In this document: positions 1-5,000 of the stretch, piece by piece
How the letters are laid out: the number at the start of each line of letters is the position of its first letter
Position numbering within the stretch: the stretch's first letter is position 1
Assembly: GCA_026014515.1 (NCBI GenBank)
Contig: JAOZIG010000459.1
Location: 1 to 6,748 of the forward strand
DNA from: Candidatus Bathyarchaeota archaeon
Lineage (GTDB): Archaea > Thermoproteota > Bathyarchaeia > TCS64
DNA length: 6,748 bases
Direction: 5' to 3'
Translations under genes and position numbers: made by a program
The notes under the pieces: generated by a model
Told to the model about the DNA's origin: nothing
The model's database searches: none
What the model saw: the letters and a program-made list of their open reading frames with translations, nothing else

Positions 1-108
1 ATTTTAGATACAATAGAAAATATGAAAAAAGATGGGTTAATAACTTATCTTAATGAAGAGAACATAGCTTTAACCAGCAAAGGAAAGAAAACATTTAGGA
101 GGGGATAA
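1..108 (+). CDS. C-terminal fragment of a probable winged-helix transcriptional regulator (5' end outside window)
   Basis: An open frame enters from the left edge and ends at TAA 106-108, giving 35 visible residues. The fragment reads like the last part of a winged-helix domain: a helix with IENMKKDGLI, a short beta wing (TYLNEENIAL), then LTSKGKKTF, which resembles the 'LTxKGk' tail common in PadR/MarR/ArsR-like archaeal regulators. The likely role is DNA binding, but the recognition helix is not in view, so the family is not certain. The stop lies one base before the ATG of the next gene, so the two are almost certainly co-transcribed. The regulator may control its membrane-protein partner. 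Codon use is strongly A/T-ending, like the next gene and unlike everything to the right. Confidence 0.6.
   Translation: MLDTIENMKKDGLITYLNEENIALTSKGKKTFRRG
97..104 (+). promoter_or_regulatory. Strong Shine-Dalgarno site for the 110-712 gene
   Basis: AGGAGGGG lies five bases before the ATG at 110 and overlaps the last codons of the upstream gene. It is the clearest ribosome binding site in the window. It fixes the start at 110 and supports translational coupling with the upstream regulator fragment. Confidence 0.8.
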
Positions 109-109
109 G

Positions 110-712
110 ATGGTCTCTATACTTGGTATAGTTATTTTTGTCTTGAACGTTATTACATTATATTATGATTATATAATAATGTCCTTTGTATTGTTGATTT
201 TGGATGTTGTAGATTTTAGGTTGGAGTTTGATGATTTTAATTTTATGAAAAATAAAATTTTTTACATCTATTATTTTAGTAGGTATCTTTTATTAATAAT
301 AGTATATGAGGTTGCATTGAATACTAATATTCTTAATACTAATAATACTGTGTTGCTCTCTTTAATTATGCCTATTGTTTTCATCTCTGTGTTTCAGAAC
401 ATAGTGGTACAATTTGGCGGAGAAGAAAAAATCGATTTACAAGATAATTTTATAAAGTTCAGAGAAAAAGTGGTGTTATCTTTATATCGTATTGATATGA
501 CAAATAAAGCTAAATTAAAACAAAAAATACTAGATACCGATATAAGTCTTAATGATCTTTTAAATGAATATAGATTTTATACAACAAATGCACAATATTT
601 TGATTTTTTACGAAATATTACTAACTTTGATATTCAAGAACAGAAAATACGATGTATTGAGAAAATATATGCTGTAGGTGGAGAGGAAGCTCTGTTATCT
701 ATTGGTTCTTAA
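110..712 (+). CDS. Membrane protein of unknown function, three to four transmembrane segments plus soluble C-terminal half
   Basis: I do not recognise this family. The 200-residue product has hydrophobic stretches at about residues 3-18, 19-34, 50-70 and 80-101. A mostly hydrophilic, probably helical half follows (about 102-200) that contains FREKVVLSLYRIDM and LNDLLNEYRFYTT. There is no signal peptide cleavage site, catalytic motif or cysteine cluster; the only cysteine is Cys182. The start is set by AGGAGGGG five bases upstream. It follows a winged-helix regulator fragment by one base, so a two-gene regulator plus membrane-protein unit is likely. Base composition is extreme (sampled 60-base lines 12-25% GC) and codons end in A or T, unlike the genes from 851 onward. 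This suggests acquisition from a virus, plasmid or other low-GC source. The reading frame is sound; the function is unknown. Confidence 0.8.
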   Translation: MVSILGIVIFVLNVITLYYDYIIMSFVLLILDVVDFRLEFDDFNFMKNKIFYIYYFSRYLLLIIVYEVALNTNILNTNNTVLLSLIMPIVFISVFQNIVVQFGGEEKIDLQDNFIKFREKVVLSLYRIDMTNKAKLKQKILDTDISLNDLLNEYRFYTTNAQYFDFLRNITNFDIQEQKIRCIEKIYAVGGEEALLSIGS

Positions 713-850
713 TTTAATGATTTTACTTATCTATTTTCTATTTTATTGTAGTGTTATATTCTTTTTCCTCTGAAGAAGGAGAAAACGTAAATTATCCTAT
801 ATTACTTACCTTTTTATCCGCCTCATGTTTTCAGAATTATTTGATAAAAG
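713..850. other. Intergenic region at the boundary between AT-rich and AC-rich DNA
   Basis: This 138-base gap holds no gene on either strand. Its left part is T-rich. The middle has an imperfect inverted repeat around 762-785 (TTTTTCCTC ... GAAGGAGAAAA), too poor to call a firm hairpin. A weak TATA-like TTTTTAT lies near 810-816, about 35 bases before the TTG start at 851. The base composition changes here from AT-rich DNA without A+C bias to strongly A+C-biased DNA, so the region may hold an insertion boundary. No attachment-site repeat was found within the window. Confidence 0.4.
719..747 (+). terminator. Possible archaeal T-rich terminator after the 110-712 gene
   Basis: Starting seven bases after the stop codon, the plus strand carries repeated T runs (TTTTA, ATTTTC, ATTTTATTG). 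Archaeal RNA polymerase can terminate at oligo-T tracts without a hairpin, so this is a plausible terminator. The surrounding gene is so T-rich that the call is weak. Confidence 0.35.
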
Positions 851-1858
851 TTGAGCAGTAAAGCAGGCTTCCTCATAGCCCTCATACTAGGAACAGCCAT
901 CGGAGCAGCAACCGTCTATGCAGCACTCTACATACCAGTACAGGCAACAATAACCCAGCAACAATCAACGATCACCACCTTAACCAACGAAAACACACAG
1001 CTAACCAGCCAACTAACAGAACTCAACGAAGACTACGACAATCTCAGAACCCAATACACAGCCAAAACCCATGAACTAACAGAACTCCAAACGGACTACG
1101 GCTCACTCAGACAAGACTACGAACAAACCTACACCGACTGGATCACCCTATCAGAAGACGTACTCGACTTCTACAACTACATACAAAGCTACGTAAACAC
1201 AGAAGACAGTTTCAAACGAGTATACACCACTACCGAACTCGAAAAAATAGCAGATACAATAGAAGACGTAACCCGCATGGAAGACGACAACTGGCAAGCC
1301 TACTGGTACATACACCAATACGTCAGAGACGAGATACAATACGCCTACGACGAAGAAATCCCAGTAATCACCACCTACACATACTACCCCGACGCACCAG
1401 ACACACAGCTCACAGGATTCCAAACAAGCACACGCGAAAACTACCTACAAAACCTCGACTACACCATCGAATACCAACAAGGCGACTGCGACGATCAAGC
1501 CATGCTCGAATACGCCATGATACAATACTACGGAGAATACATCTACGGCACCCAGTACAGACTCTACCTAGCCATGATCACATTCAACAACGGCATAAGC
1601 CACCTCGCAGTATTCATGCCAGTCCAAAACAACCAAATATGCATACTAGACCCATCAGGCAACTACCAGACAGGCACATGGACCAGCATCACCGCAAAAA
1701 CAGCCTCAACAGAACTCACAAAATACGATACACACTGGACCGAGGAAGGCGGCATACAAGAAATAACCCTATACCAAATCGACATAGACACAGGCACATA
1801 CACACAAGACTTCAACGGCACACCTAACCAATGCATAACATACCTCACCACCAATTAA
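851..1858 (+). CDS. Membrane-anchored coiled-coil protein with a transglutaminase-like cysteine catalytic domain
   Basis: The 335-residue product has an N-terminal membrane anchor (about residues 6-28), then a predicted coiled coil (about 31-105, rich in Q, T, E and L). A transglutaminase-like domain follows at about 145-270. The expected Cys-His-Asp triad is visible: Cys213 in GDCDDQA, His251 in ISHLAVF and Asp267 in ILDPSG. A short tail follows. Proteins of this fold act as cysteine peptidases, amidases or crosslinking enzymes. The anchor and stalk suggest the domain sits outside the membrane, acting on surface proteins or peptides; the substrate is unknown. The start is TTG at 851, immediately after an in-frame TAA at 845-847 with only one codon between, so no longer product is possible. 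No clear Shine-Dalgarno is seen. Codons are biased to A and C endings. The next gene follows after 37 bases in the same direction. Confidence 0.8.
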   Translation: MSSKAGFLIALILGTAIGAATVYAALYIPVQATITQQQSTITTLTNENTQLTSQLTELNEDYDNLRTQYTAKTHELTELQTDYGSLRQDYEQTYTDWITLSEDVLDFYNYIQSYVNTEDSFKRVYTTTELEKIADTIEDVTRMEDDNWQAYWYIHQYVRDEIQYAYDEEIPVITTYTYYPDAPDTQLTGFQTSTRENYLQNLDYTIEYQQGDCDDQAMLEYAMIQYYGEYIYGTQYRLYLAMITFNNGISHLAVFMPVQNNQICILDPSGNYQTGTWTSITAKTASTELTKYDTHWTEEGGIQEITLYQIDIDTGTYTQDFNGTPNQCITYLTTN

Positions 1859-1861
1859 GAA

Positions 1862-1874
1862 AAAAATAAAAACC
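1862..1874 (+). promoter_or_regulatory. Weak A-rich TATA-like element before the PAS gene
   Basis: An A-rich run (AAAAAATAAAAACC) is centred about 27 bases before the ATG at 1896. That is the distance expected between an archaeal TATA box and the start of a leaderless transcript, and there is no Shine-Dalgarno before 1896. The A-rich background makes this tentative; read-through from the upstream gene is equally possible. Confidence 0.25.
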
Positions 1875-1895
1875 ACCCCTACACCAAAAAACACC

Positions 1896-2459
1896 ATGAC
1901 CAGCCTCGAAACATACATACAGTTCCTAGAAACCCTAAACGAGGCATCAGCCATATACACAGACAAAGTAATCTGGATGAGCCCCCAATACCTAAAACTC
2001 CTAGGCTACGAAACCCTAGACGAACTCCAAGGCAAATCAATATACCTAGGCGTCCACCCCGACGAACTCATAGACCAACAAAAAAACATAGAAAACAGAA
2101 CAAAAAACCATCAAAACACAAGCGGCACATGGAACTTCCGCAAAAAAAACGGCGAATACATAAAAATACACAGCAAAGGCAGCGTCATAACCCTAGAAAA
2201 CAAAACATACCTAATCGCCATAGCAAGAAGCCACCCAGAAATAACACACCCAGAATACACCAGCAGCCAAATAAAACACGACACACTCACACCACTAACC
2301 ACCACAAAAGGCTACCTAGAACTACTAGAAACCCACATAACAGACCCAGAAACACACCAACTACTAGAAAAAGCACAAAAAAGCCTAGAAAAACTCCACA
2401 AAAACATAAACAAAATAATCAAAGAAACCGACCAACTAAACCTCATCAAAAAAATATAA
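1896..2459 (+). CDS. Small PAS-domain protein with a HisKA-like helix pair but no histidine-kinase ATPase domain
   Basis: The 187-residue product begins with a PAS sensor domain (about residues 12-113). The typical core is present: WMSPQYLKLLGYETLDEL, then HPDEL, and a FRKKNGEYIKI beta strand ending in LIAIARSH. From about 124 to 180 there is a helical hairpin whose first helix reads IKHDTLTPLTTTKGYLELL. This closely matches the histidine-kinase H-box, with the phospho-acceptor position at His128. The protein ends at residue 187, and the N, G1, F and G2 boxes of an HATPase_c domain are absent here and downstream. It is soluble, with no membrane segment. Likely roles are phosphorelay partner, dimerising adaptor or sensor for another kinase; the PAS ligand is unknown. 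It lies 37 bases after the transglutaminase-like gene and may be co-transcribed with it. Codons are heavily A/C-ending. Confidence 0.8.
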   Translation: MTSLETYIQFLETLNEASAIYTDKVIWMSPQYLKLLGYETLDELQGKSIYLGVHPDELIDQQKNIENRTKNHQNTSGTWNFRKKNGEYIKIHSKGSVITLENKTYLIAIARSHPEITHPEYTSSQIKHDTLTPLTTTKGYLELLETHITDPETHQLLEKAQKSLEKLHKNINKIIKETDQLNLIKKI

Positions 2460-2486
2460 TATATACTGCTCATAAAGAACAAAACT

Positions 2487-2502
2487 AAATATTTAAATAA
2501 AA
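2487..2502 (+). promoter_or_regulatory. TATA-box promoter for the small winged-helix gene
   Basis: AAATATTTAAATAAAA is the best TATA-like element between the PAS gene and the ATG at 2559. If transcription begins about 25 bases downstream of its centre, the start falls near 2520-2525. That would leave a leader of about 35 bases and place the palindrome at 2523-2532 on the transcription start. Confidence 0.5.
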
Positions 2503-2522
2503 TAAACAAACCTCAAAACCAT

Positions 2523-2532
2523 TCGCATGCGA
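2523..2532. promoter_or_regulatory. Perfect 10-bp palindrome, candidate operator
   Basis: TCGCATGCGA is a perfect inverted repeat. It lies about 20 bases past the TATA box and 26 bases before the winged-helix start codon. It stands out in DNA where G is scarce. Its position across the likely transcription start fits a repressor site, possibly for autoregulation by the adjacent winged-helix protein. The core CGCATGCG recurs twice, overlapping, at 3869-3882 inside the CoA-transferase gene. Confidence 0.4.
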
Positions 2533-2558
2533 GCGAGACAAGGTGCGGATGAACCACA

Positions 2559-2792
2559 ATGATTCAAACAAAAACAACCCTAACCCCACTAGAACAAACC
2601 ATACTAAACATAATCACAAACGAACCCAACATCACCGACAACCTAATCAGAACCACAGCAAACCACCAAGGAACAAACATCACAAAAACCCAACTAAAAA
2701 ACACACTACAAACACTAACCCAAAAACAACTAATCAAACAAAAAGAACAACAACTAGCAGCAAACACCTACAAAACATACACACGAACCTAA
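2559..2792 (+). CDS. Small winged-helix DNA-binding protein
   Basis: The 77-residue product is close to a single winged-helix domain: helix 1 about residues 10-22 (LEQTILNIIT), helix 2 about 26-36, a recognition helix about 42-54 (TKTQLKNTLQTL), then a turn and wing (KQLIKQKEQQLAANTYKTY). It is probably a transcriptional regulator, perhaps of its own promoter, given the palindrome 26 bases upstream. Composition is extreme: Thr, Asn, Gln and Lys make up 44 of 77 residues, and there is no Val or Ser, as expected from A/C-rich codons. A longer overlapping frame (2543-2845) encodes only low-complexity N/T/H/P/K sequence and is not preferred. A good Shine-Dalgarno is lacking; AGGTG at 2541-2545 is 13 bases away. 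Its TAA overlaps the stop codon of the convergent CoA-transferase gene. The fold is likely; the exact family is unknown. Confidence 0.6.
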   Translation: MIQTKTTLTPLEQTILNIITNEPNITDNLIRTTANHQGTNITKTQLKNTLQTLTQKQLIKQKEQQLAANTYKTYTRT

Positions 2793-3919
2793 ACCACGCC
2801 CTCCCGATGCAACACAGCAACCTCCTCCTCACTAAGCCCCAATAACTCACTATAAACCTCCAAGTTATGCTCCCCAAGACCCGGCGCAGGCGTACTCACG
2901 TCCATGTCCTCTCCGCCGAAACGCAGCGGAAAACCCGGCTGAAGATGCCGACCCACACGAGGATCATCCACCTCCACAAACATCTTACGAGCAACCGCCT
3001 GCGGGTTCTCCTGCACCATGTCCAAGTCATCAACGGGAGCAACAGGCACACCATTCGATGAAAGCAACTCAATAACCTCAGCAGTCTTCCTCGGCTTAAC
3101 CCACTCAGCAATCCTCTCAACCGATAACTCCTCGATACCACTCAGAGCCATAAAATTATCAGTAATCCGCCCAGCAGTCAAACTCAACATAACCCAACCA
3201 TCCGACGCCTCATATAACCCATAAACAGATGGACCCGCACCCTTAATCGCCTGAGTAAACGTCGTCCCAGCAAGATTCCAAAAACTAACACTCTGCTGAA
3301 TCGCAATCATAGAATCCAACTGAGCAACATCAACCCTATCCCCAGCACCAGTATTATGCCTATTGAATAACGCAGCCAAAATACCAATCAAAGCAGTAAA
3401 CCCAGGCACAGTATCAGCAATAGCCTCAGGAGCCACAAAAAAATCCCCCTCAGAATCAACCACATCCCTCATCAACCACATAAAACCACTCGCAGCCTGC
3501 GCAATAGGATCATAACTCCGAAAATCCCTCCAAGGACCACTATGACCAAAACCACTAATAGAAGCATAAACAATCCCCGGATTCAACTCCCTTAACCGCT
3601 CCCAGCCAAGCCCCAAACGATCCATAGTACCAGGACTAAAATTCTCCAACACAACATCACTCTTCCGAACAAGCTCCTCAAACAACTCCTTACCCCGAGA
3701 CTTCTTCAAATCAAGAGTAACACCACGCTTACACCGCCCCAAAAAAGCAAAATAAGGACTCAAACCCTTAACAAGCGGCGGAAACATCCTCGTCATCTCA
3801 CCCCAGAGAGGCTCAATCTTAACAACATCAGCGCCCATAGCGCCAAGATAATATGCACAAATAGGACCCGCATGCGCATGCGTCAGGTCCAGAACCCGAA
3901 TACCTTCAAGCGGCTTCAA
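2789..3919 (-). CDS. Family III CoA-transferase (CaiB/BaiF/formyl-CoA transferase type)
   Basis: The 376-residue product matches the usual length of this family, which moves CoA between a carboxylic acid and an acyl-CoA through an aspartyl-CoA anhydride. The N-terminal motif PLEGIRVLDLT, then AGPICAYYLGAMGADVVKIE, the central LENFSPGTMDRLGLG, and YASISGFGHSGP with YDPIAQAASG are all typical. The catalytic Asp is most likely Asp169 (IADTVPGFTALIGILAAL). Related alpha-methylacyl-CoA racemases have a His-Asp pair where this protein has Tyr136-Asp137, so a transferase is favoured. The donor and acceptor cannot be told from sequence. The start is TTG at 3919, directly after an in-frame stop (TAG on the minus strand at 3922-3920), and it places the conserved N-terminus correctly. 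The stop overlaps the convergent winged-helix gene by four bases. No operon partner is seen. The plus strand stays A/C-rich here even though the gene is on the minus strand. Confidence 0.93.
   Translation of the reverse strand: MKPLEGIRVLDLTHAHAGPICAYYLGAMGADVVKIEPLWGEMTRMFPPLVKGLSPYFAFLGRCKRGVTLDLKKSRGKELFEELVRKSDVVLENFSPGTMDRLGLGWERLRELNPGIVYASISGFGHSGPWRDFRSYDPIAQAASGFMWLMRDVVDSEGDFFVAPEAIADTVPGFTALIGILAALFNRHNTGAGDRVDVAQLDSMIAIQQSVSFWNLAGTTFTQAIKGAGPSVYGLYEASDGWVMLSLTAGRITDNFMALSGIEELSVERIAEWVKPRKTAEVIELLSSNGVPVAPVDDLDMVQENPQAVARKMFVEVDDPRVGRHLQPGFPLRFGGEDMDVSTPAPGLGEHNLEVYSELLGLSEEEVAVLHREGVV
3869..3882. repeat. 14-bp perfect palindrome inside the 5' end of the CoA-transferase gene
   Basis: CGCATGCGCATGCG reads the same on both strands and contains two overlapping copies of CGCATGCG, the core of the palindrome at 2523-2532. 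It lies 37-50 bases inside the coding region and encodes the THAHA stretch of the conserved N-terminal loop. It may be a chance product of repeated His-Ala codons or a downstream operator; the sequence alone cannot decide. Confidence 0.4.
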
Positions 3920-4000
3920 CTAGATCAAAAAACTTCACCATACTCACCTAAAACACCTTCTCTCTTACATACCCAAAGTATAGAGACCGGCTCCCATAGC

Positions 4001-4008
4001 CATATAAA
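4001..4008. promoter_or_regulatory. TATA box between divergent genes, usable in both directions
   Basis: CATATAAA on the plus strand (TTTATATG on the minus) lies in the 110-base gap between the CoA-transferase and the coiled-coil gene. On the plus strand its centre is about 25 bases before the ATG at 4030, which has no Shine-Dalgarno, so a leaderless transcript is likely. On the minus strand it would start transcription near 3978, leaving a leader of about 60 bases before the TTG at 3919. TBP can bind such near-symmetric boxes either way, so the two genes may share it. The rest of the gap shows nothing else clear. Confidence 0.5.
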
Positions 4009-4029
4009 CCATCATACGCACCACCATAT

Positions 4030-4809
4030 ATGCCTCAAATAGACCTCAAACTAGTAGCCGCAGCCGCCCTAATCCTAGGACTATTCTCCGGATTCTACAT
4101 CGACAACACCCTTCTCAGCAAACCAAAAATCAACAATCTCACAGAGACCGTAAATCAGCAAGAATCAACTATCACTGAACTCGAATCTAACCTAGATACC
4201 CTTCAATCAAATTATGATACACTGGAAGAAGAACACACACAACTATCAGAAAACAATGTACCACTAACCGAGTATACCGAGCTTCAGAACGATAACACAG
4301 CTTTATCAACGCAAATAAACTCTCTTGAGACCGAGGTAAACCAGTTAACAGATATCGTCGCTGAATACGAGGAGACCATCGATGATTTTGAAGATGATTT
4401 AGATGAATTACAGACCGATTATGAGAAACTGTTAAGCCGATACGAGGAAGCATATAATCCACTATATGTCGCCTACACCGTTGATAATATTGAGGTCAAT
4501 CTAACCACCACTCAAGACACCTTCCCAGAAAACACAGCAATAACGGGACGTGTCACCCTCCAATACACAAACGGAACAACCTTCAAAGGCTCCTTCAAAC
4601 TCACAATCTACAAAGTATATGTAAACAGCGGAACATCAAGCGAAACATACACAATAAACCGTGAGAAAGATTACACTTGGAACAGTCCCTTTGTCCTTGG
4701 ATCAGGAAGCTACAAACTCAGCCTCTCGGATATCAAGGATGAAAGTGGTAACCTAGTTGTCTCAAATACTGCTTTGAGAAGTCATGTAATCTATGTTTTC
4801 GTGGGTTAA
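4030..4809 (+). CDS. Membrane-anchored coiled-coil protein with a C-terminal beta-rich domain, function unknown
   Basis: The 259-residue product has an N-terminal hydrophobic anchor (about residues 7-23), a long acidic predicted coiled coil (about 34-141, rich in E, D, L, Q and T) and a C-terminal domain (about 146-259). The last domain alternates short polar and hydrophobic strands (ITGRVTLQYTNGTTFKGSFKLTIYKVYV) and looks like an immunoglobulin-like or similar beta sandwich. Possible N-glycosylation sites include Asn36, Asn157 and Asn181. It is probably tethered by its N-terminus with the head outside the membrane, serving as a structural or adhesive protein or a receptor. The anchor plus coil plan and the motif QQ-x-STIT-x-L are shared with the transglutaminase-like protein at 851. 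It precedes the ABC ATPase by 42 bases on the same strand, so co-transcription is likely. Base composition is mosaic: the coil-coding part has lost the A/C bias seen at both ends. Confidence 0.8.
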   Translation: MPQIDLKLVAAAALILGLFSGFYIDNTLLSKPKINNLTETVNQQESTITELESNLDTLQSNYDTLEEEHTQLSENNVPLTEYTELQNDNTALSTQINSLETEVNQLTDIVAEYEETIDDFEDDLDELQTDYEKLLSRYEEAYNPLYVAYTVDNIEVNLTTTQDTFPENTAITGRVTLQYTNGTTFKGSFKLTIYKVYVNSGTSSETYTINREKDYTWNSPFVLGSGSYKLSLSDIKDESGNLVVSNTALRSHVIYVFVG

Positions 4810-5000
4810 GATTATAGCCCATGGAGATACTGATAGCTGTAAGGTGCCGAGATGGGTGGACGACTAGAGCTACGGGGATTAAGCAAGGACTTCAACGGCT
4901 TCAAGATAAAGGATCTAAGTCTAGTCGCTGAGCCCGGTCAATACTTGGTGATTATTGGTCCTACAGGAGCTGGGAAGACGCTCTTACTGGAAACTATACA
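4150..5000. other. Interval in which strand composition switches from A/C-rich to G/T-rich
   Basis: Left of this interval the plus strand has 75-83% A+C in sampled 60-base lines, in both plus-strand and minus-strand genes. Inside it the values vary (about 43-72%). To the right, plus-strand G+T is 55-60% in the ABC gene and reaches 68-73% in the minus-strand aminotransferase gene. The change is independent of gene direction, as expected for replication-linked mutational bias on diverging forks. No initiator-binding repeats were recognised here. Confidence 0.45.
4842..4846 (+). promoter_or_regulatory. Shine-Dalgarno site for the ABC ATPase
   Basis: AGGTG lies five bases before the ATG at 4852 and matches the GGAGGTG consensus read by the 3' end of 16S rRNA. 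It fixes the start and is consistent with the gene being an internal member of a transcript begun before 4030. Confidence 0.65.

Noticed and set aside
762..785. Hairpin terminator or operator between 712 and 851
   Set aside because: The inverted repeat (TTTTTCCTC and GAAGGAGAAAA) needs a bulge and pairs mostly A with T, so it is not convincing against the T-rich background.
1151..1423. Minus-strand open frame of 90 codons antisense to the transglutaminase-like gene
   Set aside because: Its product is V/Y/C/F-rich, as expected from reading the complement of A/C-rich coding DNA, and it has no domain pattern or start signal. The same applies to the other minus-strand frames between 1663 and 2767.
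2460..2558. A frameshifted HATPase_c domain after the PAS protein, which would make it a broken histidine kinase
   Set aside because: All frames after 2459 were considered. The stretch is AT-rich with a TATA-like box, and no N-box or G-box motif appears before the next gene.
2129..2845. Long plus-strand open frames overlapping the PAS and winged-helix genes (2129-2488 and 2543-2845)
   Set aside because: They encode only low-complexity H/N/T/P/K/R sequence. T is scarce on this strand, so stop codons are rare and open frames arise by chance. The PAS and winged-helix frames have recognisable domains.
2789..3919. Alpha-methylacyl-CoA racemase as the function of the family III protein
   Set aside because: The position holding the racemase His of the His-Asp pair is Tyr136 here (SYDP), while the transferase-type Asp169 region is intact.
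4810..4851. Origin-recognition boxes or an AT-rich unwinding element at the skew switch
   Set aside because: No ORB-like inverted motif, G-run repeat or strongly AT-rich stretch was found in this gap or in 3920-4029. The origin idea therefore rests on composition alone.
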